In this document: piece by piece, positions 9,746 to 20,799 of the stretch
Position numbering within the stretch: the first letter of the stretch is position 1
Layout: each line of letters starts with the position of its first letter
Source: Gautieria morchelliformis
Taxonomy: Eukaryota > Basidiomycota > Agaricomycetes > Gomphales > Gomphaceae
Direction of reading: 5' to 3'
DNA length: 64,000 nucleotides
Assembly (NCBI GenBank): GCA_015179125.1
Contig: WHVA01000129.1
Span: 124,001 to 188,000, forward strand
Program-made: the position numbers and the translations under genes
The notes under the pieces: model-generated
What the model was told of the DNA's origin: nothing
Seen by the model: the letters and a program-made list of their open reading frames with translations, nothing else
Databases searched by the model: none

Positions 9746-11659
9746 TTATTCCTAAAAGTTGCGTCCAATATATGAGGATGCTATCCTTCGTATAGCCCAG
9801 GAAGATGAAGATGGTGTACTCCTGTCACACCCATCCCGAGGGACTGGTGCACTAAGACCAGCTGGCAAAGGTGTCACTCATAATGGTAGAGGCTTATCTC
9901 GAGGTCATGGGGGACATGTGCCTAAACCACCCACAGAAGTAGCCGAGGAGAGGTTGCATGCTCGATGGGAAAAGCAATGCAAGGATAGACTGGCTTGGAA
10001 TTTCCCCAAATTCAGAAGCCTCACCTGATGACTCTGACAGCTCTCATATACCATTGCCTGAGTCACAGCCTGCTACACCTCCCAACACCCACTCCAGACT
10101 CTCATGTAGCTTTGCATCATGTTTTCATCACTTCATGTGTCATTGGTTCTCCATCACCATTTGGTAGACCTTGACCCCGCACTCCAGCAGCACCAGCATC
10201 CCACACACCTAGTTGGCTTCCCACACAGAAACCAGTAGTTCGGAAAGGTGCCGTTGATGTATATTTCTTTGAACCTGGACATTTGACCAAGGGAACAAAA
10301 ACACGGTGTAAACTGTGCTCGAAATATTTTTCTCTTGCTTTATGTTTTCAACACAACTTACTAATACACATTCATTTAGTGATCCCCCAGTAGAATACAC
10401 ACTCACCACAACCACAGGCATTCTTTGTAGTCATCTCGAAAGGTTTCATGCATTTGAGTATATGGACACTTGTAAGTCTCATGGATGGAAGGTAAAGGTC
10501 AAATCCCTGGTAAGGGCAGTGGATGATGACAATGCTCCAGTAACATCTTCATCTCCCCAACCTCCATTTTCTGTGGCTGGGTTTAAAGCTGCTCTTGCCA
10601 ACTGGATCGTTGCTGATGATCAGGGACATACTTCTTAATATCACATTTCTACATAACCTGACATAATGATATAGGCAATCAATGTTGTTGAATGCCCTGA
10701 ATTTCGACACTTGGTCTTTACCCTTCGAGAATGATTATCTGAAAAGGATCTTCCCCATTGCACAGCTATTTGGAACCTGGTGACATGAGCATGGAACCAT
10801 CATTTTGCAGAGCTAAGTCCAAACTGGAGGTAAGCAGTATACAATTGACTACACTCTATAGATAATTTACATAATTGACGGCCTTTGCATTAAGCACACT
10901 GTTGGCAAAATATCACTTACCACAGATTTATGGGATGACAAAGGCATGCGTGCCTTCAGTGCAGTTACAGCTCACTACTTGGTGTGAGGAGACCGGTCCT
11001 CATCTTTCAGCAATCATCGCTGTCTAACACTGAGGTCATCACTGATCAGATTCCTCCCTCTGCCTGGCCAACACTATGGTCAAACACTCACAAAAGGGCT
11101 GTTATATGTAACAGACCATGTAAATATAACCAACAAGGTGAGCCGCTTTCTACACTTATACAACCAGATTGCTTTTCAACTTTGTATAGATCAAATTTGT
11201 GACCACCAATGGTGCTTCAAACAATAGCGCAATGATGGATGACTTTGAGCATCCACTCCTTGATCACCTGATTAGCTTTGATAGCTTGGAGCAACACTTA
11301 CTGTGTGTGACAGTTAAGCTGGCATGATGTTCCCTTACAATGCTTTTTTAACATTGCAGCTGCCTTCCACACCAACTCCATCTGACCATCATGGGGATGC
11401 TCCATGAAATCACAAGCATTGATGCCCTTGAAAACAGTTCAACAAACTGCTGTGCCAGTAGTGATCAACTCTCAAGTGCAAACACCTGCACAGGCACTGC
11501 AGTGTGATCCGATTGCCATCATCCGGAATATTACAAATTCTATACATTCATCGCAGTTGTGTCGGGAAGAGTTCAAGGAAGTCATTATGTGTGGGAATTT
11601 GCAACAGCAATGGTTGGATGTGAACGGTAATGCTTATGAGATACCAGACCTATGCCTTA

Positions 11660-12234
11660 CACTGGAGGCATAGTAAGGTTTTTTGTCTGAAAAACTGGTC
11701 AAAAAACTGTAAATATTTTCCAAATATTTTTAGCATCTTTTATGTAAAAAAAACTTCAATAAAATTTCAGGTTTTTTAAAGCTTTCTCAGTCCCAAAAAA
11801 TTGTGATAAAATTGTAAAAAAAAAGGGGCAAAAAACTTTAAAGAAACAAACATATAGAGAAATTCAAAGTTTTTTTTAGACTTTTATTGATCAAGAAACT
11901 CTGTGAAAATCAAGGTTTTTTTATGGGTTTTTTATGACTTTCTTTGTGAAAAAAAGAAAGTCATAAAAAACCCATAAAAAAACCTTGATTTTCACAGAGT
12001 TTCTTGATCAATAAAAGTCTAAAAAAAACTTTGAATTTTTCTATGTGTTTCTTTAAAGTTTTTATGCACTTTTTTTAATAATTTTATCACACTTTTTTGG
12101 GATTGAGAAAGCTTTCAAAAACCTGAAATTTTGGTGAAGTTTTTTTTACATAAAAAACACTATAAATATTTGGAAAATCTTTATAGTTTTTTGATCAGTT
12201 TTTCAGACCAAAAAACCTTACTATGCATCCAGTG
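11660..12234. mobile_element. Hairpin MITE 2, CACTA/EnSpm-like
   Basis: A 575-bp near-perfect hairpin. The ends CACTGGAGGCATAGTAAGG and CCTTACTATGCATCCAGTG belong to the same family as the element at 7686-8073. The 3-bp duplication TTA lies at 11657-11659 and 12235-12237. The centre folds around GACTTTCTTTGTG. It is inserted in the hAT-2 coding region. Confidence 0.8.
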
Positions 12235-12374
12235 TTATATGTGACAGCCCGCTGCAATGGGGGTCAACCTACCTGATGATAGAGGATAGTCTTGTCCTTC
12301 AGAAGGTGCATATTTCATCAATCAGTTCTCAATGAAATCTAATATTTGTGTGGCAGCCTATAGATGTATACATG

Positions 12375-13615
12375 TGTCATGACCCGTTTATTTCCCATAT
12401 GTGCACACTCTGTCCTCCCATTCCTCACTCCACTTCCGTGTTCGCTCTGATCACCCTCGTTCTGTTCGGCGATCTATCTTTGCTGTTCACGCCACTTGCC
12501 ATAGCCACGTCATCAACGCACGATCAACGTCTTCGGACCCACTTGGTGGTTCATTACTGGTCTTATCACCTCCCCTGCTCAATCCTCTTTTGATGGTGTT
12601 CCTATGATCAGAGTGTCATGGCTTGTGTATTTCCTGCACCTTGTTATCCCCGTTTCCCCTTTTGCCATACCTTCTCCACCTTCGCCCGGCGTTGCCCCTC
12701 ACTTCGACCACTCCTCCCCTATGTCCTCTCCATTCGCCCTTCGTTGCATTCGCCAAACTACTATTCGCTGCTCGCATCATTTGCCAGCAGGCACACCATC
12801 AAACACGATCGACGTCCCCTATCCGGTATGATGGCTTAACACTAGTCCCATCAGCTTCTTAATCCAACCCCTTTGGGTGTTCATATGGCCAAAGTGTGTT
12901 CACGGGACGTCCCTTCTGTAGGTCGTGCGGGATCAACCCAGTAGACAAGGAGTCCGTGCAGGGTAGCATGTATCCGGGTCCCAAGACATGGTTTTGTACA
13001 TAAGTGCCTTCCCCACCTTTACTCTCCGTCATTTCATGTTTGCACTCTTCCCTCACTCTATTGTATGTTTATTCCATCTACTTAGTATCATGACTGCGCA
13101 CCCCTATCCAACCCTGACTCACAACGGCCTCTTTCCTATTCGCTAATACCTTACGAGCATTCAATATAAGTAGTTTACATTCACATGTATATTCCCCAGT
13201 TCAATTATCATACGTCGTCCATCTTGTGCAAACTTGACCTCACTGTGATCATCGTCTTGAGCCTTCTCTTGGAGATTTCTATCTTCGACCAGCAGAGGAC
13301 TTAGGCATCGCTGGTGAGTTCTCATACTTCATCTTCGTTACCTTAGCCTTCGAACCATTTTCTGTGCTGTCGGTGAAGGGATTGTCGCTACTTAGACAAC
13401 CCTTCTGTGACACCTTGCACGTTACATCGTCAAGTGTCACGGGCCATTTCGCTACGACTGTAGAGAGGGCGAGCCCTGTTCGGGCAACCCTCTTATCTTG
13501 TGGACATTTATTGGTTCACCTATTCGCCGAACGGCATACTTATTCACACAAGTTATTCGGGCATTCACTGTGTTCACTAATACACGATATTAACGCCTAA
13601 AAACCAATCTTGACA
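12375..13615 (+). mobile_element. Solo LTR-A (complete) in hAT remnant 2
   Basis: A 1241-bp LTR starting TGTCATGACCC and ending AATCTTGACA, bordered by the 5-bp duplication ACATG (12370-12374 and 13616-13620). It carries a TATA box (TATAAG at 13165-13170) and, 33 bases later, AGTTCAATTAT (13198-13208), which is the exact complement of the primer-binding site of Gypsy-A. The first part contains two related units of about 240 bp (12375-12615 and 12617-12855), i.e. a duplicated U3 segment. hAT coding sequence resumes after the LTR (PIDVYM to MSPPIMDP). Confidence 0.9.
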
Positions 13616-13854
13616 ACATGTCACCACCTATCATGGATCCTATTTTTAAAGAGTGGCCAACACGATGTGAATGGAGTGTTATTAATAGCATCAAAGAAGT
13701 TTTAGAGGTACATGTTTTTATTATGGACTCTTGGGCTGTGCTTAACCTATATATACACAGCCAGCATGTTATGACCATGCAGTTCTGACTTCCGACACCC
13801 AGTTCCGCTCACATTCTGACCCTCCGATAATTCCAACATTCCCATCCTGCGGTT

Positions 13855-14443
13855 TTTCAACATTTCATGAATGATGTCTTTGGAGATATGCTTGATGTAT
13901 GTGTCGTCGTGTACTTTGATGACATACTCATCTACTCCGACGACCCGGTCAAACACAGGGAACACGTCCGTGAAGTATTGCGGCATCTTCAGAAACACAG
14001 TCTCTATGCTAAACCCGATAAATGCGATGGCACCGAGATTCCGTGGAATTCTTAGGGTATATGCTGTCGACCAACGGCTTTACCATGTCCGAAGACAAAG
14101 TCAAAACAATCCATGATTGGCCCAAACCCCGGAAGGTAAAAGACATACAGTCCTTCCTCGGCTTCGCCAATTTTTACCGCCGCTTTATCTACAACTATTC
14201 CGATATCGCGGTCCCCCTAACCCAGCTTACCAAAAAAGGCACCCCGTGGGCGTTTACCGAAGAATGCCGAAAGTCCTTCAATTACCTCAAGGAGGCTTTC
14301 ACTTTGGCTCCAATTCTGTCGCATTGGATTCCGGACTGGCCTATGGTTGTGGAAACCGACGCCTTGGATTATGCCCTCAGTACAATCCTGTCTTTGTTCG
14401 ATGAGGAGGGTGTTGGGTGCATTTATGCTCCTGCACCAAAATC
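13855..14443 (+). pseudogene. Ty3/Gypsy reverse transcriptase-RNase H fragment
   Basis: Starts in the RT palm: FQHFMNDVFGDML, then the catalytic motif YFDDILIYSDD (about 13911-13940), HLQKHSLYAKPDKC, a frameshift near 14022, then VEFLGYMLSTNG, VQ/IQSFLGFANFYRRFI, PLTQLTKK and the RNase H start VVETDALDYAL (about 14346-14380). N-terminal RT, integrase and LTRs are missing. It directly follows hAT remnant 2. Confidence 0.85.
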
Positions 14444-14908
14444 AAGCATAATATGTTCGATTTATTGTATGGTGTTTCAATCTCTTCTCATATTGTTCTT
14501 GTACCATGCATTCACTTCTCTGCTTATTTTCGAAATTTTCTAGTCACTCTCTACCTTTCCATTTCATTCTGTTATTTCTATTTTCACAGGCGGCTGCACC
14601 CAGCGGAGTTTGAAATGACTTCGACGCGCGAGCCCTTGGGCGCTAAAGGGCCGGGTGCACGTATATGCTCTCTGAGACAGAATAATACTCCTCTCCCAGT
14701 GACAATAAATTCACTGAGAGAGGCGAGTAGTATCTTTTATATTTACCTAGCATGTTGACTGAAAATCATGTAGTGTATTTGATTCTAGGTATTGTATTAA
14801 TATAACAGTGACAATAAATTCACTGAGAGAGTGTATTTGATTCTAGCTTTCTAAGAACTCAACCGAACCTTCCCTGTCATAGCCCCTGAGTTGCTAACAA
14901 GGGTTATG
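14444..14908. other. Junction region with repeated 26-bp motif
   Basis: A short RNase H-like tail (RRLHPAEFE) appears near 14590. The sequence CAGTGACAATAAATTCACTG, itself an imperfect palindrome, occurs twice (14698 and 14807) and may mark the end of the following copia element. No gene is seen. Confidence 0.35.
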
Positions 14909-15960
14909 GGCCCCGCAGACACTTCGCAGAAGCTTTTGGGTGTGGAGAAGCTTGCAACAGATGGAAGTAATTGGCCTCTGTGGTGAGCTACTCTCACAAG
15001 TTATTTTGAGTCCAAAAATCTACTCAGGCATATAGAAGGGAGAGCCATTCGACCTCCTGATCCTCCAGTCATGCCCCCAGGCCATATTCTTACAGAAGCT
15101 GAGGAAACTCAGATTGAGAAGGCTGAGGAGAAGCTGGAAAAGTATCTTGCCAGAGAAGGACAGGCAAAAACCCAAATAATCGTCTCAGTGTCAGAGTCAC
15201 TAGCTCTGATGTTACAGAAGAGACATACAGCAAAAGAAGTCTGGGATGCATTGGTCAATGAGATGACCAAAAAGCCCAAGATGGTCCTCACCAACCTACA
15301 GAGACAGCTTCACAGTATGAGATGTCCTGAGGATGGAGACTTGAGAGATCACTTGGACAAGGCCCAAGACCTCTATGCTCGCCTTAATGAGATGGGAGCC
15401 AGAATTTCTGAAGGAGAGTTACAGACATCATCCTTGCGTCACTTCCACCCTCCTATGAGGCAGTTATGAATGCCCTTACCACGTCGCTCGAAGGAATGCC
15501 CTTAGTTCCTGATGATATTATCAGAGTACTAAAGGCTCAATATGACAGGAGAAAGACCCTTAATATTTCACAAGAAGAGCAGGCATTTATTGGTTCGTCT
15601 ATGAAAGGGCAGAAGGGCCGGCAAGACCCGAAGGTGCATACATGCACTAATTGCCACAAGCCTGGACATGCTATTGAGAGTTGCTGGGCTAAAGGAGGTG
15701 GTAAAGAAGGCCAGGGGCCACGTCAGAAGAAGAAAGCGAAAGCCAAAAAGAAGAAGGGCAAAGCCAAGGCGAATGTTGCCGAAGAAGTGTCTTCTGAGGA
15801 GGATGAGAGTGGCAGTCCAGCCACTTTTGCCAACTTCGACTGCTCTAATTTGAGTAGTTTATCTCTGGACACTGTTGTTATCCTCGACACTGGAACGACT
15901 GCACATATGACCCCTCACAAGAATTTATTGAGGGATTACAGTCCATTCTCACAGCCGCTC
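14909..15960 (+). pseudogene. Copia gag and start of protease, truncated
   Basis: Copia-type Gag: MGPADTSQKLLGVEKLATDG at the start, an in-frame TGA near 14981, then YFESKNLLRHIEGRAIRPP, VWDALVNEM and LQRQLHSMRCPEDGDL. A frameshift near 15430 leads to ILASLPPSYEAVMNAL, then the zinc knuckle CTNCHKPGHAIESC (about 15641-15685), a Lys-rich segment, and the protease motif VVILDTGTTAHMTPHK (about 15875-15920). The sequence is cut near 15960 by a Gypsy gag in the opposite orientation. Confidence 0.85.
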
Positions 15961-15961
15961 A

Positions 15962-16408
15962 CATACTGCACCTTCGAGGCCCCAGTCTTGAAAGCTGTGG
16001 GACGATCTCGGAAGTTGAGTACACATTGAAGGAAGAAGGTGCGAAGCTTGGCCTGGTCAGTACCATCATAACTATCTGGTTCCTTGACCTTGGCTCGTGC
16101 TTCGGACTTGCGAGGTTTCGCGAGCTTGATGAACACTCGACGCATAAGCTCGTTGTCCTTGAGGTCACCGAGGTCCTCGGGTGGGAGGTTGGGGAGGTCC
16201 CGATCATTGTCGGAGCCTCCAGAGCCATCTCCTGGATCACCGGGGTTAGCCCTACCTTTGCCTTTGTTACTAGGCTCGGTGGGGTCTGCGAGGGGTATCC
16301 CCGGGGACGGTGGTGAGTCGTCGGGGGCTTCCGAGAAACGTCGTTGTTCTGAGATACCCCGAAGGGTGCGGGAACGAGTCATCATGGACATAGTGAAGAA
16401 AAGGGATA
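15962..16408 (-). pseudogene. gag: Gypsy Gag N-terminal fragment
   Basis: Minus-strand frame starting at MSMMTRSRTLRG, with Pro- and Gly-rich linker, GDLKDNELMRRVFIKL, and VKEPDSYDGTDQAKLRTFFL (capsid-like start), cut at 15962 shortly after KTGASKVQYV. The same capsid start (LREPDQFDGLDPKKLRGFLL) is seen in the Gypsy element at 46.3-48.5 kb, so both are the same or sister families. Its upstream leader and LTR follow at 16409-16917. Confidence 0.75.
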
Positions 16409-16435
16409 CGTAGGGTGTAAGCAGTCTGAAAATAC

Positions 16436-16917
16436 TGTTACGGTACGATCCGTCGTAAGGTTGACCGAGGTCAGGGATGAAACCTGAGGCAAGGTCCGAG
16501 GTTACGGGGCGAGGTTTGGATGGGGAAGTCGGAGAGGGACTTGGCTTCAGCTTATGTGCTGCGCCGACCCTACGCACGAGTCCCAACTTCGGAGGCAAAC
16601 GAATAAGAGGCGAGGTTTGGCTTAAGAGGCGAGGCTTAGAAACTAGCTAAGGGTCGAAGGGATACGATAGTTGATTTTCAGACTGAGGAGTAGGAATGCA
16701 TACAAGGGGGTTATATACGGGCGAGGGTACGAGTCAGGGACAAACATATTAGTGGAGGTCAGGCCGAGGTCAGGGTGAGGTAATATACGAATGATGCGTG
16801 ATGGAGCGGAATCAGTAACTAAGGGGATATGGGCATGGGATCAAGGTCAGATATGAACTGAAGCTCGGGCTTGGGCTCGGGTGCAGGATAAGGATCATAT
16901 GTACTTCCGGGGAACGA
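16436..16917 (-). mobile_element. 5' LTR of the minus-strand Gypsy fragment, with self-priming signals
   Basis: Read on the minus strand the LTR ends CCGTAACA at 16436, followed by GT and the 11-base ATTTTCAGACT (16433-16423). The LTR contains the exact complement AGTCTGAAAAT (16684-16674), 33 bases downstream of a TATATAA box (about 16717-16711). This is the arrangement expected for an element that primes reverse transcription with its own RNA 5' end. The 5' edge of the LTR is cut near 16917 by another gag. Confidence 0.7.
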
Positions 16918-18079
16918 CAACCCAAAAAACGAGCGCCCGACGATGACGGGCAAGCCTCGGAATACTCGAGCTCAAGTCGCAAGAGCTCGAGGAAACACAG
17001 CATCGACGACGAGACGGCTGGCGCATTGGCCAAACAAGTACAAGACGCATTGCACCGAAACATGCTCATAGGCCACAAGCATGATAACATCTTGTCGCGT
17101 CTCAACAATATCGCGACTTCTCTCATGCAGCTCGGTAAGGAACTCCACCAAATGCAGGAGATCCGACAATGAGATGCCGTGTCTCTAGAAGACGTGCAAA
17201 AAACCCTTTGTTCACACGAAGGGCCCATAGCATCTGTCAGAGGCGCACCCCGTGCTGCGGTGAGCAACCAATCTCGCCCCCCCAATGGACAACGATGACA
17301 GGAGCAGGACCGACGACGCATGCCGCCGCCGGCCACCCCTGTCGAACAAGACGTACGATTCAGAAGCGAACCGCACGCAGAGCCGGCAGCGCCAACAAGC
17401 AGCCGCAAGACGATCCAACAGATCGTCAGGGAACAAGTTGTCTCAGAGCCCGACTCTGAGACCATGACGGAGAGCCTGGAGCTCGAGGCCGAGCTCTGGC
17501 AAATAAAGGAAGCCAGCGTGGCGCGTCGCCACACACGAGCTCTCGAGATGTTAGCGCAGAACGCTGCAGCCACTGTGGCACAAGGCCACACTGACCGGCA
17601 GCCAGACGAACTGCTCACGCGCACTGTACAGGATGCACGACAAGCACGCGCAGCATACAATAGCAGGCTGCACCTGCGCAATGCAGGACTGACAGGGGAC
17701 ACACGTCACGTGCCCCCGCCTGAGACCCATGCACCTGAGGCGCCTGGACCAGAGCCAGACCCGCCCCCAGTCCCAATAAGGGCCTACATGGACATGGCCT
17801 GCACAACATCACAGCTGTGCGACAGATCCATGGCCCCAACTGAAGGCCAGGGTATACCGGACCAGCCAGATAACGCGCAAGAGCCATATGACGGTATCAC
17901 ATGAATGATACGCGTCGCGATGGCCGACGCCATAGACACGGACCCTGAAAGGTCCGCGCTGTCAAAGGCCAGCGTAAAGCTAGCCCATCCCGAGCCATAC
18001 GTGGGAGGGTCAGACCTCGAAGAGTTCGAGATCTTTGTCGCAGCAATCTTGAGATGGCTCAAGATGAGCTGCCTATTGG
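16918..18079 (+). pseudogene. Gag-H remnant, distal part (inverted relative to its N terminus)
   Basis: Homologous to the minus-strand gag at 49864-51045. It reads SEYSSSSRKSS, a coiled-coil-like segment (LARQVQDAL-type, LSRLNNIATSLMQLGKEL), MPPPATPVEQDVRFRSEP, SRKTIQQIVREQVVSEPDSE, then KASVKLAHPEPYVGGSDLEEFE (17960-18030), a capsid-start pattern typical of Gypsy Gag. It contains stops near 17170 and 17902. Its N-terminal counterpart lies at 18586-19026 on the opposite strand. Confidence 0.65.
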
Positions 18080-18565
18080 TGTTACGACCGTTCATTTCCG
18101 ACTTCCGACCTTCAGTTCCGCAACACTTTCCGCCCCTCCCGATATTTCCGACATTCCGCCCATTGTTCTATTCCCTTGTTCTTTCGACTCTATTACTCGG
18201 ACCCACCAGACCCACCTCACTGTTCATCAAGACCATATGTCCGGCCCTCCTTGTGTTTCGTTGTCAGATATGTTTTCCCGACCCCTTGTTCTTTGCCATT
18301 GTTTTACCTTACCCTGAACCCCCCTTGTAGTCCCATTGTTCCCAATTAGTTAGTTCCCATGCATTGTCTACTCGACTTCCGCTTCCCCCGGAATTTGCTT
18401 AGTACCATCCCATTACCTGTTGTCTCAGCTCTTTGTATAAAAGCCTGTCATGTATGTCTGTTATTCTGCAATCAGATAATCGCCTTCGATACTTGATTTC
18501 CTTCGCTCCATCTCCTGTTCTTAGCACAGCGAGTCTAGCAAGACCTCAGTCTCTCTCTGCCTTCC
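18080..18565 (+). mobile_element. LTR-B, 3'-truncated
   Basis: Starts TGTTACGACCGTTCATTTCC and matches the complete LTR-B at 41531-42181 up to GTCTAGCAAGACCTC. The last 150 bases or so, ending ATATGTAACA, are absent. It has a TATA box (TTTGTATAAAAG near 18432). It is inserted in or joined to Gag-H. Confidence 0.75.
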
Positions 18566-18585
18566 TGTAAGAACCTGGCCTTTGG

Positions 18586-19380
18586 CCGGTTACTTACCGG
18601 TAGAACCTTCTTCCGAGCCCGAGCCTTGTGATATTCGTCGGTTGTCGCTCGACTCCGTGAGCGGCGGGCTGAGTTTCTGCTTCGAGATCGAGTCGAAGCT
18701 TGCCCTACTCTTGAGGCTCTGCCGTCGGACGACGGTGAGACGTCCCTACCCTTTCCCTTGTCTCAGGGCCAGGGGGAGCGGGGCAGGGACGCCGGGTTGT
18801 GATCTATCGGTGTCCCCTCTTCAGCCACGCTAGGTGATACGTGGTCAGGCCCTTGCTCGTCCTCGATTGGGGGGACGAGCACGGTGAGATCTACGATCTC
18901 TCCTTCTTCTGGCATCCTGGACTCTTGGTCCAGGGTAGCATCAGCCGTTGTGTCGCTAGGCTGCGCCTGGGGAGTTGTCTGCGAGCTGGACACTCGTGTT
19001 CTTCTTCGACTGCGTGGGATCATCATGCTCGCAGTCGACAGTCAGGGGCCTACTGGATGATGGTCGATGGTAAACAGCCGTCGATGTCGCGATCTTTTTC
19101 AAGATCACGCGGATTTCCACAATTCAGTTGTTCACTTGGCGAACAACTGCAGGAAGTTCAAAAAGGTGTAAGATTGTGAATCTTAGTGCCTTGTGTCACA
19201 AGGGCAAGCGGAACTCGACCAATGTGTGGCAATTCTGTGCGTTACGTAGTGACAGTTGTAAGGTAAGATCTGGGGAACTGCCGCGCGGTTCCCACACAAG
19301 AACTGTACAGTGCTTATCTAAGCAATCCAGTAGCACGCATTGCCTTAAGGGCAATGCGGGTAAATAGTGTATTTACACAG
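18586..19380 (-). pseudogene. Gag-H N-terminal part and leader
   Basis: Minus-strand frame MMIPRSRRRTRVSSSQ, ATLDQESRMPEEGEIVDLTV (start at 19026), matching MAASVMIPRSRRRTRATS at 51045 of the sister copy. The leader at 19027-19380 also matches 51046-51360 (GCGATCTTTTTCAAGATCAC, TAGTGACAG). The protein stops at 18586, where the remaining gag would be expected; that part is instead on the plus strand at 16918-18079. Confidence 0.6.
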
Positions 19381-19460
19381 CCCTCTTATCTTGTGAACAT
19401 TTGTTGGTTCACCTATTCGCCGAACGGCATACTTATTTGCACAAGTTATTCGGGCATTCG

Positions 19461-20698
19461 TGTCAAGATTGGTTTCTAGGCATAAATATCGTGTATTAGT
19501 GAACACAGCGAATGCCCGAATAACTTGTGCGAATAAGTATGCTGTTCGGCGAATAGATGAACCATCAAATGTTCACAAGATAAGAGGGTTGCCCGAACAG
19601 AGCTCACCCTATCTACAGTCGTAGTGAAATAGCCCATGGCACTTGACGATGTAACATACAAGGTGTCACGGAAGGGCTGTCTAAGTAGCGACAATCCCTT
19701 CGCTGACAGCACAGAAAATAGTTCGAAGGCTAAGGTAACGAAGATGAAGTATGAGAAATCACCGGTGATGCCTAAGTCCTCTTCTGGTTGAAGATAGGAA
19801 TCCCCAGGAGGCTCAAGACGATGATCACAGCGAGGTCAAGTTTGCACAAGATAGACGACGTATGATAATTGAACTGAGGAATGTACATGCAAATGCAAAC
19901 TACTTATATCGAATGCTCGTAAGGTATCAGCAAATAGGAAAGAGGGCGTCATGAGTCATGGTTGGATAGGGGTGTGCAGTCATGATACTAAGTAGATGGA
20001 ATAAACATACAATAGAGTGAGGGAAGAGTGCGAACATGAAACGACGGAGAGTAAAGGTGGCGAAGGCACTTATGTACAAAACCATGTCTTGGGACCTGCA
20101 TACATGCTACCCTACACGGACTCTTCGTCTACTGGGTTGATCCCACACGACCTACAGAAGGGACGTCCCGCAAACACACTTTGGCCATATGAACACCCAA
20201 AGGGGTTGGATTGAGAAGATGATGGGGTTAGTGATGAACCATCACGCCAGGTAAATGGTATCGGTCGTATTTGATGGCGTGCCTGCTGGCGAATGATGCG
20301 AGCAGCGAATAGTCATTCGGCGAATGCAACGAAGGGCGAACGGAGAGGACATAGGGGAGGAGTGGTCAAAGTGTGGGGTGAAGCCGAGCAAAGGCGGAGG
20401 AGGTATGGCGAAAGGGGAAACGGGGATACCAAGGTGCAGGAAATACACAAGTCATGACAATCTGATCATAGGAACACCATCAAAAGAGGGTTGAGCAGAG
20501 GAGGTGATAGGACCAGTGATGAACCACCAAGTCGGTCCAAAGACATCGATCGCGCGTTGATGGCGTGGCTATGGTGAGTGGCGCGAACAGCGAAGATCGG
20601 TCGCCGAACAGGGCAAGAGCGATCGGAGCGAACACGGAAGTGGAGTGAGAAATGGGAGGACAGAGTATGCAAGTATGGGAAATAAATGCGTCATGACA
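19461..20698 (-). mobile_element. Solo LTR-A nested in the 5' LTR of Gypsy-A
   Basis: Complete LTR in minus orientation: starts TGTCAAGATTGG on the plus strand and ends GTCATGACA. The flanks ATTCG (19456-19460) and ATTTG (20699-20703) form a 5-bp target duplication with one mismatch. The target is the same LTR family, interrupted at GGGCATT-CACTGTG. Confidence 0.85.
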
Positions 20699-20753
20699 AT
20701 TTGCTGTGTTCACTAATACACGATATTAACGCCCAAAAACCAATCTTGACAGT

Positions 20754-20764
20754 ATAATTGAACT
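20754..20764 (+). promoter_or_regulatory. Primer-binding site of Gypsy-A (self-priming)
   Basis: ATAATTGAACT lies 2 bases (GT) inside the 5' LTR end. It is the exact reverse complement of AGTTCAATTAT in LTR-A (13198-13208 in the complete copy), which sits 33 bases downstream of the TATA box and so near the expected RNA start. No tRNA 3' end is needed to explain it. Tf1/sushi elements use this arrangement. Confidence 0.75.
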
Positions 20765-20799
20765 AACAAACTACAGTCAAAGCATTTATTTCATCCATT

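Larger units (their letters stand above)
9759..13750 (+). pseudogene. hAT-family transposase remnant 2 with BED finger
   Basis: Decayed hAT transposase covering the N-terminal and central parts. Landmarks: TRCKLCS (about 10300) and LCSHLERFH (about 10425-10450), the Cys and His pairs of a BED zinc finger split by an intron; FKAALANWIVADDQ (about 10580-10620); VECPEFRHLVFTLRE (about 10690-10735); LGKISLTTDLWDDKGM and FSAVTAHY (about 10900-10980), the segment that carries the first catalytic Asp in hAT enzymes; TNGASNNSAMMDDFE (about 11205-11250); DPIAIIRNITNSI (about 11505-11545); GSTYLMIEDSLVLQKV (about 12260-12310); FKEWPTRCEWSVINSIKEVLE (about 13650-13707). It is broken by a MITE at 11660 and an LTR-A at 12375, both with target duplications, and by several stops and frameshifts. 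The C-terminal dimerisation domain is missing; Gypsy sequence follows. Confidence 0.75.

Noticed and set aside
12859..13056. Recurring frames of about 65 codons (MREEC...) and about 78 codons (MLS(A/V)KGLSLLRQP) in many places
   Set aside because: They all lie inside LTR-A copies and recur only because the LTR recurs; they overlap the promoter and R/U5 regions and vary without regard to codons.
16812..17702. Minus-strand open frame of 296 codons, rich in Cys, Ser and Arg
   Set aside because: It is the mirror of the plus-strand Gag-H coding sequence, which matches a second copy at 49864-51045 in the sense frame; the antisense frame has no conserved pattern.
12375..20698. The LTR-A copies at 12375 (+) and 19461 (-) as the two ends of one element
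   Set aside because: Opposite orientation, and each has its own target duplication (ACATG and ATTCG/ATTTG).
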